Shown piece by piece: positions 14,473-21,584 of a stretch of DNA of 42,433 nt. Position 1 is the first letter of the stretch. Each line of letters opens with the position of its first letter. The notes under the pieces are model-generated. The model was not told where the DNA came from and made no database searches. It saw only the letters and a list, made by a program, of their open reading frames with translations. The DNA is taken from IMG/VR virus record IMGVR_UViG_3300021962_000219, positions 1 to 42,433 of that record; one strand, written 5' to 3'. The stretch is from a virus. Made by a program: the position numbers and the translations under genes.

Positions 14473-14480
14473 TATTTAGC
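14473..14480 (-). promoter_or_regulatory. Candidate late promoter inside the endolysin control element
   Basis: GCTAAATA, 6 of 8 matches to the T4 late box TATAAATA, directly upstream of the hairpin. A start about 6 bases after the box would begin inside the 5' arm, so the stem could not form. Confidence 0.5.
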
Positions 14481-14486
14481 ATTGAA

Positions 14487-15212
14487 TTAATCCCAAAGTG
14501 CTTGGTAATATTTGCCGAATAGACGAAATCCGTTTTGAATTCTTTTCTCGACAACTTTCATGCCCTCATAGTCACACTTGTATGTGTCATTAGGACCATG
14601 TTCCATTCGAAACAACTTAGCATCTTTCTTGGGAACTTCATTGCCATCTTTATCGACAGGCTTCCAAATTAATTCGTGTTCACCAGAACGAAACGCTTCT
14701 TCCCATGAGTCATCAAGTTTACAATTGAATGCAAAAATCATTTCATCAAGTACCCAATCCCAACGTTTAAAATGATTTCCGTCAGTATCGTATTCATTCT
14801 CTTTTGCTGGCGCTGAAGTTGACTTCAATTCTTCTGGCACATCTTCATCATCAACATTAGGAGCACCATGCTTTGTCGCTTGCAATTGTTTCAACATAGG
14901 CAACACAAGCATTGCAAGTGTATGATCCATCGACCATGTATCATACTTGTCAATCTTGATGTAAGACACACGATTACGCTTAGATTCGATCCATTGACAC
15001 AGTTTCAATAGCCAAGTTTCTGGTGCGTTCTTTGATTCTACAATCTCTTCTTTTGTAGTGCCATGAGAAAGCCAAGTACCAAAGTCATGCACCCATTTAG
15101 GTTTGCTTTTGTACCCATATTCATCCTCGACTTCTTTTGCCCAAAAGCAAAGTGCTTCAGCAATTTGATATGGTCCGACCCAATTTTTATAAGGTCCGAT
15201 GTAAACTTTCAT
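14487..15212 (-). CDS. Conserved phage protein of unknown function, 241 aa
   Basis: Starts MKVYIGPYKNWVGPYQIAEA, a beginning shared, from memory, with proteins in many unrelated large phages. Other marked parts are DTWSMDHTLAMLVLPMLKQL (about 90-110) and WDWVLDEMIFAF (about 151-163). Soluble and acidic; it carries no signal or known catalytic motif. Its start overlaps the stop of the gene upstream. Confidence 0.78.
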   Translation of the reverse strand: MKVYIGPYKNWVGPYQIAEALCFWAKEVEDEYGYKSKPKWVHDFGTWLSHGTTKEEIVESKNAPETWLLKLCQWIESKRNRVSYIKIDKYDTWSMDHTLAMLVLPMLKQLQATKHGAPNVDDEDVPEELKSTSAPAKENEYDTDGNHFKRWDWVLDEMIFAFNCKLDDSWEEAFRSGEHELIWKPVDKDGNEVPKKDAKLFRMEHGPNDTYKCDYEGMKVVEKRIQNGFRLFGKYYQALWD

Positions 15213-15520
15213 ATAATTGTTTTCTTTCGTGTGTACTGATACACATGTGGATTTGGTTTACTGCGTGTCGATTCGCCAGATACAAATGGATCATCATCAA
15301 TCAATTCGCCGAATTCTTTTTCCATGTAGTATGTGCCTATTGCTTTAACGCATTGATCCATCAAACTGTTGTTTCCTGAAGAATCGTCTTCTGCCCAAAA
15401 ACAAATTGCAGACCTACCCCAAGTGCGATATCTCAAAACATCGTGAAAAATCTTTCGGTGTTTTTTGTTGCTAGGGTCAAACGTTTCAAACGGTCTGCCG
15501 AATTGTTGAATCTTGCTCAT
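15209..15520 (-). CDS. Unknown protein, 103 aa
   Basis: Starts MSKIQQFGRPFETFDPSNKK. It has a Trp/Arg-rich middle (LRYRTWGRSAICFWAED) and a basic C-terminus. It overlaps the 57-aa gene upstream by 35 bp and the 241-aa gene downstream by four bases. No domain is recognised. Confidence 0.68.
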   Translation of the reverse strand: MSKIQQFGRPFETFDPSNKKHRKIFHDVLRYRTWGRSAICFWAEDDSSGNNSLMDQCVKAIGTYYMEKEFGELIDDDPFVSGESTRSKPNPHVYQYTRKKTII

Positions 15521-15659
15521 TATTACTATTGCTTTCTATCATAATTAAAAGTTGATGCGCTTCTCTACGCACCTCATCTGTTACTGCCCATGCGAAACCT
15601 TCTGGATGAAGTAACTCTTTCAAAAAATAAACAACTTTTTCTTCAGCTTGGTTCTTCAT
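15486..15659 (-). CDS. Small charged protein, 57 aa
   Basis: Starts MKNQAEEKVVYFLKELLHPE and ends IRQTV. The overlap with both neighbours (17 and 35 bp) fills an otherwise empty stretch. A GAGA lies 8 bases before the ATG. It is helical and soluble. The tail may be read only because the frame stays open into the next gene. Function unknown. Confidence 0.55.
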   Translation of the reverse strand: MKNQAEEKVVYFLKELLHPEGFAWAVTDEVRREAHQLLIMIESNSNNEQDSTIRQTV

Positions 15660-15876
15660 CTGATAATCTCACAAATAAACTGTTGACGGCAAAATCTTCA
15701 GGCAACTTCTCCACAATCTTTGTGAAGTGATATGAATCTGGATAGTGTCGCAAAACATTCAATGCACGTTGACGAATGTATTTAGGTACTTTGGGTGTTA
15801 TTTTAGGGTTCAACAAATCTAAAAGCATTTGGTGCCCACAACGCAATGCACGATATCTTTCATCAGGTAGCGTCAT
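15643..15876 (-). CDS. BPSL0761-like small protein, 77 aa
   Basis: MTLPDERYRALRCGHQMLLD and the centre RQRALNVLRHYPDSYHF match, from memory, the small BPSL0761 family. That family is common in betaproteobacteria and their prophages and has no known function. It overlaps the upstream AbrB-like gene by 14 bp. It is a weak pointer to a betaproteobacterial host. Confidence 0.75.
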   Translation of the reverse strand: MTLPDERYRALRCGHQMLLDLLNPKITPKVPKYIRQRALNVLRHYPDSYHFTKIVEKLPEDFAVNSLFVRLSDEEPS

Positions 15877-16348
15877 AGTTATTCTCCCGAATGTGTTCTT
15901 CTATCTTAGTGAAGAATGTATTCATTTTGATTTCATCGCTCCAATTCTTTGCATAGTCATTGTCTTTATCACACAAGACCAATGCATCATCTTTGCTAAT
16001 CACACGATGCGACACGATTGTTTCACCAAGATGTTCTTGGCTAAACTCTTTTGCTTCATTTAACGCAACTGTATCAAGTGCCCAATCTGTTTTATCTTTA
16101 CCATACTTATCAACACCAACAGGTACTTCTACCATGTAACGTTCACGGAATGTAGAGATTGCTTCGACAAGCACCCATTGGGTTTCAATCTTTTTCATAG
16201 TCCAGCTTCCATCTTTATTGTCAGTCCAATCAATAGCATCACCAGGTTTCCAACCAGTTTCTGCTAGTATATCATCATTCAATGGAAGAATCAACTCACC
16301 AGTTTCGGGATCTTCTTCCAATGATATTGTCCAAGTTTTATTTGCCAT
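15863..16348 (-). CDS. AbrB/MazE-type domain protein, 161 aa
   Basis: Residues about 8-53 read as a swapped-hairpin AbrB domain: GELILPLNDDILAETGWKPG, then GDAIDWTDNKDGSWTMKKI. The remaining 100 residues are an acidic helical domain of unknown use. Such proteins are frequent in T4-like cyanophages and may bind DNA as dimers. First gene of a promoter-led run towards the endolysin. Confidence 0.78.
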   Translation of the reverse strand: MANKTWTISLEEDPETGELILPLNDDILAETGWKPGDAIDWTDNKDGSWTMKKIETQWVLVEAISTFRERYMVEVPVGVDKYGKDKTDWALDTVALNEAKEFSQEHLGETIVSHRVISKDDALVLCDKDNDYAKNWSDEIKMNTFFTKIEEHIRENNYDAT

Positions 16349-16373
16349 GATTGCTCCTCAAGTTCATATCACT

Positions 16374-16402
16374 ATTGTAACTCAAGTATGTTGGAAAGTC
16401 AA
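16374..16402 (-). promoter_or_regulatory. Sigma70-type promoter for the AbrB-like gene
   Basis: -35 TTGACT (16397-16402), 17-bp spacer, -10 TACAAT (16374-16379), 26 bp before the ATG. The leader has TTGAGGAG as ribosome site. Confidence 0.8.
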
Positions 16403-16692
16403 GCGGCAAGCATACGAATCAATCCTACCGAATCGATTGTTGTTAGCAATATGTAATTAGCAAGCATCCCAAATGATTTCCGAGTATAACTAGCCCAAGC
16501 ATAGAGACTACAGCCGATAATCCATATAGGGTATAGAGTAAGTAGGGGTGGGTTAGGCACAGTAAAAGCCATGGCAATCGAACAGCCAATAGAAATACCC
16601 CAAGCAAGCAACTCAATGCAAAAACGAAAGTGATTAGAATTCCAGTCATCTTTAATCCATTCTATAGTAGGTCGAAACAAATCAATAAACAT
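16399..16692 (-). CDS. Three-helix membrane protein, 97 aa
   Basis: Starts MFIDLFRPTIEWIKDDWN. Three hydrophobic helices fall at about 24-44, 50-68 and 75-95, with an Asn/Pro turn after the first (VPNPPLL). The size and topology resemble small SWEET/PnuC-fragment-like membrane proteins in cyanophages, but the similarity is not strong enough to name it. Close behind the glycosyltransferase-like pair. Confidence 0.68.
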   Translation of the reverse strand: MFIDLFRPTIEWIKDDWNSNHFRFCIELLAWGISIGCSIAMAFTVPNPPLLTLYPIWIIGCSLYAWASYTRKSFGMLANYILLTTIDSVGLIRMLAA

Positions 16693-16696
16693 AATA

Positions 16697-17518
16697 CTAA
16701 TCCAAGTTAAATAGTTCTGGATGTGTCTTTGCGAAATATAGTCTCAATGTGTTCCAGTGATGAAACAACTCAGAAGAATCTTGTGTCATTGTCATTTTCT
16801 TCAATTCATATAACGATTCAATAACTTTAGAAAAGTCTTTGATTTGATCGTAATAAACTGAATAGTCATTTGGTCTGCTGTAGACTTTGTATTTTTTGTT
16901 CATGTGTAGAAACGTAGAGAAGAGGCGTTCTACAATAAATGGAAAGAGATTTAGATTTGGATCTCTTCCGTAGTTTGCACTACCATGATATAACTCTGCT
17001 TGTCGTCCAGTCAAGCCTTCAAGTTTTTCTTTGATATCTTTAACGAATGCAATATAGTCTAGCCAGAATGATTTCTTTGCGACAAAGTAACTGCAAAAAC
17101 AAGTTGAATCTGTCATAACATATTCTAACGAATTCTTATCATACCCACCAGCATCAAAGGCTGCCGATACAACTTCACGAATGCCACGATGAAAGTATTC
17201 GCCCTGTTCCCATACGTTGTATGTCAATGCACTTTGAATTCTAGCGTGATTGAATACCCAAACATCGGCATTAGGATTTTCAGTAACTGCATCAATGATA
17301 ACTTTTGATGGGTGACGCATTTTCTCTTGCCAACGTGGACCGAATACACCCCATGCATCTAAGTCATCTGCAAAGCCTTCATCAATGATACGATTGAAAG
17401 AATGAAACTCTCTCAACTCGGGTCGTTCATTCTTTGTATTATCAAATGGTGTAAGCAAAGAGTCTACCTGCGACAATTGACTTTCTTCAAAGCAAATCTG
17501 AAATACTTTAAAATTCAT
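16697..17518 (-). CDS. Glycosyltransferase-like protein A, 273 aa
   Basis: The beginning FKVFQICFEESQLSQVDSL, followed by PFDN and PELREFHSFNRII, resembles the nucleotide-binding edge of small GT-A glycosyltransferases that start with a beta strand and a polar loop. Aromatic, catalytic-like text in the middle includes YVMTDSTCFCSYFVAKKSFW. No clean DxD is visible. It overlaps the second such gene by ATGA, so they are made together. It could alter host glycans or a virion glycan; low certainty. Confidence 0.65.
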   Translation of the reverse strand: MNFKVFQICFEESQLSQVDSLLTPFDNTKNERPELREFHSFNRIIDEGFADDLDAWGVFGPRWQEKMRHPSKVIIDAVTENPNADVWVFNHARIQSALTYNVWEQGEYFHRGIREVVSAAFDAGGYDKNSLEYVMTDSTCFCSYFVAKKSFWLDYIAFVKDIKEKLEGLTGRQAELYHGSANYGRDPNLNLFPFIVERLFSTFLHMNKKYKVYSRPNDYSVYYDQIKDFSKVIESLYELKKMTMTQDSSELFHHWNTLRLYFAKTHPELFNLD

Positions 17519-18246
17519 TCTGATACTCCAGCACCACTTGGTGCAATATTGCCTTCAATGCCAATCTTTTTAATTCGTTGAATATGATCGGCATTTAAAT
17601 GTGCGAATAATAAATGTTCAATGTCAATGTAACCGCCTTGACTTAGAACTGAATTGATATCAGCAAACATGTTTCTGTAGCATTGTGTGATGTATGGAAG
17701 CATATTCGCATCAAAACTCCACAGTCTACTCATGTACTGAAAAATGACACCACCAGTTACTGCGGAAGTAAATTGACTAGTGAATGGTCCACGAATGATG
17801 ATTTTGTTTTTAGCATTCAAGTGTGTCTGATAATCAAACCCATCATTCAAAACATATCGCCCACTCATCTTGAAAATACGTTTGTATTTTTCGTAGTCTT
17901 TGTTTGTTTCCATCTCTTGAAATATCGTACCGAATATGATTATCTCAGCCATATTCTTTACAATGTCTTGATTTGGTACTGCAAGAACTTGCATGACGCT
18001 TGGTGCGTCAGAGAAACTAACAATCGCTCTAGCGTACTTTGTTAGTTGTGCTTGTTCGTCTTCTGTTGGAATAACATCACCGCCGTCTAGAATAACAATA
18101 TCAGCATCGCATCTATCTTTAATAGATTTGAGAGTTTCGATTGTTTGTTCTAAACGTTGCTGTGGAGAATAGACTCCATGCTTAGTGTGTATTGCAGATG
18201 ATACTAGAAATAGACTTTCACTTTGTTGCTCTAGGGTTTTTAACAT
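17515..18246 (-). CDS. Glycosyltransferase-like protein B, 243 aa
   Basis: The N-terminus shows LFLVSSAIHTKHGVYSPQQR, then ETLKSIKDRCDADIVILDGG: a beta-alpha-beta layout with a terminal Asp/Gly as in GT-A folds (WavE-like, from memory). Later texts RIFKMSGRYVLNDGF and ITGG-like loops fit an acceptor region. Overlaps its partner below and the ClpP-like gene above. Substrate unknown. Confidence 0.65.
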   Translation of the reverse strand: MLKTLEQQSESLFLVSSAIHTKHGVYSPQQRLEQTIETLKSIKDRCDADIVILDGGDVIPTEDEQAQLTKYARAIVSFSDAPSVMQVLAVPNQDIVKNMAEIIIFGTIFQEMETNKDYEKYKRIFKMSGRYVLNDGFDYQTHLNAKNKIIIRGPFTSQFTSAVTGGVIFQYMSRLWSFDANMLPYITQCYRNMFADINSVLSQGGYIDIEHLLFAHLNADHIQRIKKIGIEGNIAPSGAGVSE

Positions 18247-18871
18247 TTTGTTTTCTCACAGGTTTAGCTGGAACGGGTTTAGCTGTAGGCTTTCTGCGTT
18301 TTGGCTTTTCATCGGGTGCGCCACGTTTATTCAGTCTTCTAAAGACTTCTTCTGGCTCCATCCAAATATCCTTATTCTCAAGCATAGATTTAATTTCTAA
18401 GTCGGTTAAGAACCCGTCATATACACTACGCATGAATTTATCTGACCACTTGCGTTCATACATGATATTATCGTACATCTCACCACCCTTGCCAATTGTT
18501 CCACCAGAGTAGTTGTGAAACATGAACATAGAATTTTCTGAGATTTCAAAACCATCTGCGGCTAGGAATACCATTGTAGCGGCAGACATACATGCGCCTT
18601 CTACTGATGCTATAATTTTTGCGCTAGATTCTGCCATGACACGCATTAGCTGTACTGCGGTGAATAGATTGCCGCCTGGCGAATTGATGTGAATTTTGAT
18701 GATATCAGTCTCGGATGCATTCCTGATAGTCTCAAACCAGTCAACGTAATCGTCAGGCGTAGTTATCTCTCCACACAAGTAGAACGTGTATAAATGTCCT
18801 AGGGGTTTTGGTTGTCTAGGCTTCTTAGAGTCATCTAAGCCAAGCAAAGAACTGATTTTTTCTTCTTCCAT
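18218..18871 (-). CDS. ClpP-like serine protease (S14 family)
   Basis: 217 aa with the ClpP core: KIHINSPGGNLFTAVQLM (about 59-76), EGACMSAATM with the nucleophile Ser96, MFMFHNYSGG with His119, and an acidic residue near NKDIWM (about 167-172). The C-terminal 30 residues are a Lys/Arg/Pro tail, absent from bacterial ClpP. Family knowledge: phage ClpP-like proteases can act on the host Clp machinery or in head maturation, and the context does not decide which. A strong promoter with a palindrome precedes it. Confidence 0.88.
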   Translation of the reverse strand: MEEEKISSLLGLDDSKKPRQPKPLGHLYTFYLCGEITTPDDYVDWFETIRNASETDIIKIHINSPGGNLFTAVQLMRVMAESSAKIIASVEGACMSAATMVFLAADGFEISENSMFMFHNYSGGTIGKGGEMYDNIMYERKWSDKFMRSVYDGFLTDLEIKSMLENKDIWMEPEEVFRRLNKRGAPDEKPKRRKPTAKPVPAKPVRKQNVKNPRATK

Positions 18872-18898
18872 TATTACTCACTTTCTACATTATTATAG

Positions 18899-18927
18899 AG
18901 TATACTCTATTTTGTTTCTGTTGTCAA
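18899..18927 (-). promoter_or_regulatory. Strong promoter with palindromic -10 for the ClpP-like gene
   Basis: -35 TTGACA (18922-18927), 17-bp spacer, -10 TATACT (18899-18904). A perfect 16-bp palindrome, ATAGAGTATACTCTAT (18895-18910), covers the -10 box, which suits an operator. The promoter lies within the end of the resolvase gene. Confidence 0.8.
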
Positions 18928-19476
18928 CTTATCAACTCCATATTTGCATATCCAATATGCATCTATCAAGTCGGAAGAAGGGTTCCATTGTTTCTCTGTC
19001 ATATGTAGTTCTTCTTTTAATCGAATATCATGCACTTCTTCAAAAACTTCTTGCATTCTTTCTTTATTCGCATTACCTTTACCTGTAGCGTATTTTTTAA
19101 TTACGGTAGGTGGAACTTCTGTGCATTCTACAGCAAATAACCACAATCTATATTTTAGAATGCCTGCGTTTTCCGCAATGTTAAAAACTCTGCCTTTAGA
19201 CCCCATAGAGTATCCTTCTAAGAATACATGTGCGTCTTTGTCTCGTTCTAACAATCTGTCTATGAAGAAATTTGATATGCCATCGTATCTGAGTACATCA
19301 CTTAAACCTTCATGTTCGAAATACTTACCTGTTATGTTTTTAAACTGAACATCATATTTTCTCAATTGAGTTAGAAAATAAAAATGACATTTATCAAAAG
19401 TAAATTCTCCATCATCAGTATCAAATATGCACATTGCAGGTGAAGTTAATGAGTAGTCCAGTCCAGCTACAATCAT
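18907..19476 (-). CDS. RuvC-like Holliday junction resolvase
   Basis: 189 aa in an RNase H-type fold. Acidic catalytic residues appear in the order expected for RuvC: D7 in VAGLDYSLTSPA, E87 in HVFLEGYSMGSKG, and D169/D172 in SSDLIDAYWICKY. The text PPTVIKKYATGKGNANKERM fits the conserved Lys-rich DNA-contact helix. In T4 the resolvase is gp49; several marine T4-like phages carry a RuvC-like one instead. It resolves branched DNA before packaging. Four-base overlap with the zinc-ribbon gene upstream. Confidence 0.87.
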   Translation of the reverse strand: MIVAGLDYSLTSPAMCIFDTDDGEFTFDKCHFYFLTQLRKYDVQFKNITGKYFEHEGLSDVLRYDGISNFFIDRLLERDKDAHVFLEGYSMGSKGRVFNIAENAGILKYRLWLFAVECTEVPPTVIKKYATGKGNANKERMQEVFEEVHDIRLKEELHMTEKQWNPSSDLIDAYWICKYGVDKLTTETK

Positions 19477-19694
19477 TTATCGTCTTCTTCTAATTTCCAA
19501 TCATCAATATCTTCTTCAAGTAACTTTTCCCATTCTTCATCGATATCGTCTTCTTCGTGCGTACCAACATTTTCATCTGTTAGTTCTGATCCGCAATAAG
19601 AACAATGAACTGGCTCGTTATGTGTATCTCCTGCAACTGGTGTGACAGTATACTCTGCTTCGCATGAGTCACAAAATATCTTATACTTTGACAT
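19473..19694 (-). CDS. Zinc-ribbon acidic protein, 73 aa
   Basis: CDSCEAEY (C8, C11) and CSYCGSEL (C31, C34) form a four-cysteine zinc ribbon. The tail is almost only Asp and Glu (DDIDEEWEKLLEEDIDDW). Small zinc ribbons of this kind occur in T4-like phages next to recombination genes. An acidic tail could bind a basic partner. Not otherwise identifiable. Confidence 0.78.
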   Translation of the reverse strand: MSKYKIFCDSCEAEYTVTPVAGDTHNEPVHCSYCGSELTDENVGTHEEDDIDEEWEKLLEEDIDDWKLEEDDK

Positions 19695-19702
19695 AAATCT
19701 CC

Positions 19703-20335
19703 TTATTCGTACATTACTGTATCAGCATCACCAATTGCCCATTTTGGATTTTGCTCTACAATATATTTTTTAGTGCAGACTTTAAAGTCTGGAAATAATA
19801 GTTGTTTAGGGTTGCTTGCCGCATCGTTAAATATACAGCGATTGTTTGGCTGTGCCGCATACTGACCATTGTCGAGTTCTAAGAAATTGTATGATTTATG
19901 GTCTTCTGGATTTTCGCTATCGCCCATATCTAGATATTCATCTGACGCACAATTGTCAACAGTAAACATGTAGTTTCCTGGATACCATTGTTTATCTTTA
20001 GCGTAAAATTTGCCACTCAGATTCATTAGAAATGATTTTTGTATCACGGCAATGTCATACGATAAACAGTCCCATATTTGCAAATGATCTAGAGGTAAAA
20101 ATTTATCTCTATCTAAATTGTGATTTCTGCTCACATACGCTTCTAATGGAAGTTTATCGTACAATGCTCCATACTCAGGCAAATAAGATTCAATGAAGAA
20201 TGCTCTACGGCTCATTGATTTGATTGATACCCAAATGCAAGGTACGTATTCACCAAATCCTTTTTCGAAATTATAAAGAAATTCTTTTCTTATATAACAT
20301 CTAACTCTTGGGATGTTTGCTACTAAAAAACTCAT
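19703..20335 (-). CDS. Conserved T4-group protein of unknown function, 210 aa
   Basis: Starts MSFLVANIPRVRCYIRKEFL. The aromatic-rich core includes EYVPCIWVSIKSMSRRAFF and a later GKFYAKDKQWYPGNYMFTVD. The end (KYIVEQNPKWAIGDADTV) looks like a conserved family signature. Soluble, no catalytic motif. I recall similar proteins in marine T4-like phages as hypotheticals. Confidence 0.72.
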   Translation of the reverse strand: MSFLVANIPRVRCYIRKEFLYNFEKGFGEYVPCIWVSIKSMSRRAFFIESYLPEYGALYDKLPLEAYVSRNHNLDRDKFLPLDHLQIWDCLSYDIAVIQKSFLMNLSGKFYAKDKQWYPGNYMFTVDNCASDEYLDMGDSENPEDHKSYNFLELDNGQYAAQPNNRCIFNDAASNPKQLLFPDFKVCTKKYIVEQNPKWAIGDADTVMYE

Positions 20336-20341
20336 ATCTTT

Positions 20342-20491
20342 TTACCAATGCCTTATAACGCCCGCTACAATAAATAGGTTCGTTATTATATAGCAAAGAA
20401 CAATAGCTGTTCTGATGATAGCAACTTTGTCCGACTCGTTGTCACAGGCACTAGCTTTTTCTCCTAGTGCCTTTGCCCATAATCTCCACAT
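20342..20491 (-). CDS. Conserved 49-aa membrane protein of T4-like phages
   Basis: Reads MWRLWAKALGEKASACDNES, then a hydrophobic helix ending VAGVIRHW. This beginning and end match, from memory, a very conserved small protein of T4-like cyanophages. ATG two bases after the upstream stop. Function unknown, inner-membrane location likely. Confidence 0.78.
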   Translation of the reverse strand: MWRLWAKALGEKASACDNESDKVAIIRTAIVLCYIITNLFIVAGVIRHW

Positions 20492-20493
20492 AC

Positions 20494-20793
20494 TTACTGA
20501 GTACAAGTTCTTTCACGATAGATTTTACCATCGGAATTTTGAATTTCTTTCCACTCTGTACACACTTGATGTGACTGTTGAATGATAACAGGCTGTTGCT
20601 GTACAACTACTGGAGGTGGGGTTTGATTCTTTACAATCTCATATGTGACAACTCCACCAATGATTGTTGGAATCACCCAACCATAATTTGGGTGCCAACT
20701 ATGGTGTCTAAAATGATGATTGTGTCTATGGTGATGTTGTGCAAATGCAGGCACACTCAGAGCAAATAGTACAATTGCTAAAAGTTTTTTCAT
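20494..20793 (-). CDS. Exported His-rich protein, 99 aa
   Basis: Signal peptide MKKLLAIVLFALSVPAFA. The mature N-terminus has 13 His in about 22 residues (HHHRHNHHFRHH...), followed by one short hydrophobic Gly-containing helix (WVIPTIIGGVVTYEIV). Then comes a Pro/Val/Gln linker and a C-terminal module VCTEWKEIQ ... ERTCTQ with two Cys. The end resembles the C-terminus of bacterial envelope proteins with a glycine zipper. It might bind metal in the periplasm. Four bases after the exported nuclease. Confidence 0.78.
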   Translation of the reverse strand: MKKLLAIVLFALSVPAFAQHHHRHNHHFRHHSWHPNYGWVIPTIIGGVVTYEIVKNQTPPPVVVQQQPVIIQQSHQVCTEWKEIQNSDGKIYRERTCTQ

Positions 20794-20796
20794 ATA

Positions 20797-21261
20797 TTAA
20801 TTGCACCAAGATTGTTTTGCTTCACCATAGTACTCTCTAGCATATCCTTTAGAGATTAACATACCACGCAAACTTTGTCCGTTGAGAATAACATCACCAA
20901 GAACACGCCCACCATATTTGTCCCAGTCCATTAAAATGACTTGACGTTTCTGACTTGCGAGAACAGCTTCTTTGGTGAATTTTGTTGCGGCTTGTCCCCT
21001 AGCATCTTCACTTGGACATTGCGCTCTGTGTCCCTTCTCTGGTGTGTCAACACCAAAGACACGAATGCTCAATTCTTTTTTGAGTGGGTCTGGGAGCCAA
21101 GCCGCTTCAAACGCAACAGTATCCCCATCGATAACCCTAGTAATATTAGCGTCATATATAACTCCCTGTTTTTGCTTTCCTTGTGCATGTGCGTTCCATG
21201 CAGGAAATGCAAGTCCAATCACAACGCATAACGACCAAATTTTAATATTAGAGAATTTCAT
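20797..21261 (-). CDS. Exported staphylococcal-nuclease-type endonuclease
   Basis: 154 aa with a signal peptide (to about A26). TNase motifs: RVIDGDTV (D45, D47), SIRVFGVDTPE with R67, D72, T73 and E75, and YGGRVLGDV with R119. The spacing R-8-E-44-R equals that of staphylococcal nuclease Arg35/Glu43/Arg87, so it should be active with calcium. A periplasmic nuclease could digest incoming rival DNA or scavenge DNA; this role is inferred. Its start overlaps the 98-aa gene. Confidence 0.9.
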   Translation of the reverse strand: MKFSNIKIWSLCVVIGLAFPAWNAHAQGKQKQGVIYDANITRVIDGDTVAFEAAWLPDPLKKELSIRVFGVDTPEKGHRAQCPSEDARGQAATKFTKEAVLASQKRQVILMDWDKYGGRVLGDVILNGQSLRGMLISKGYAREYYGEAKQSWCN

Positions 21262-21544
21262 GGTCTACTGTAATTCCATTACTGCTATTGTATTGCGTTC
21301 TTGCATACAATGGTGATGCAGTATTTGCTAAGTCTGCAACAAACGCATCCAATTCTGTTCTATTGATGAATTCTTTAATTGAAACTTTTTGTAAATCTGT
21401 TTGTGTATTAGAAATTTCAACAATTTTTCCAGTATCAATATACGTTTCATTGTAGTAAGTTGCGGCCGCATTATCCGAGTCTTCGGTTCTCCATTCTACT
21501 CCAGTATTTGGACGAATTCTTGTTGTTTTTAATCTGATAGCCAT
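21248..21544 (-). CDS. Likely late protein of unknown function, 98 aa
   Basis: Starts MAIRLKTTRIRPNTGVEWRT; soluble, beta-prone, with many Asn and Thr, as in virion proteins. A late-promoter-like box lies at 21577-21584, just over 30 bp upstream. This separates its expression from the early nucleotide-synthesis genes. No family is recognised. Confidence 0.7.
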   Translation of the reverse strand: MAIRLKTTRIRPNTGVEWRTEDSDNAAATYYNETYIDTGKIVEISNTQTDLQKVSIKEFINRTELDAFVADLANTASPLYARTQYNSSNGITVDHEIL

Positions 21545-21576
21545 TTAGTCTCTCCTATTGGTTTGTATGACAATAC

Positions 21577-21584
21577 TATTTATT
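21577..21584 (-). promoter_or_regulatory. Candidate T4-type late promoter
   Basis: AATAAATA (7 of 8 to TATAAATA) continuing AGTATTG, close to the sequence after the exact box at 30684-30691. It overlaps the nrdB stop and points to the 98-aa gene. Confidence 0.5.

Noticed and set aside
20374-20384. AATAAATAG on the plus strand as a late promoter
   Set aside because: It lies inside the conserved 49-aa gene on the other strand, with no plus-strand gene downstream.
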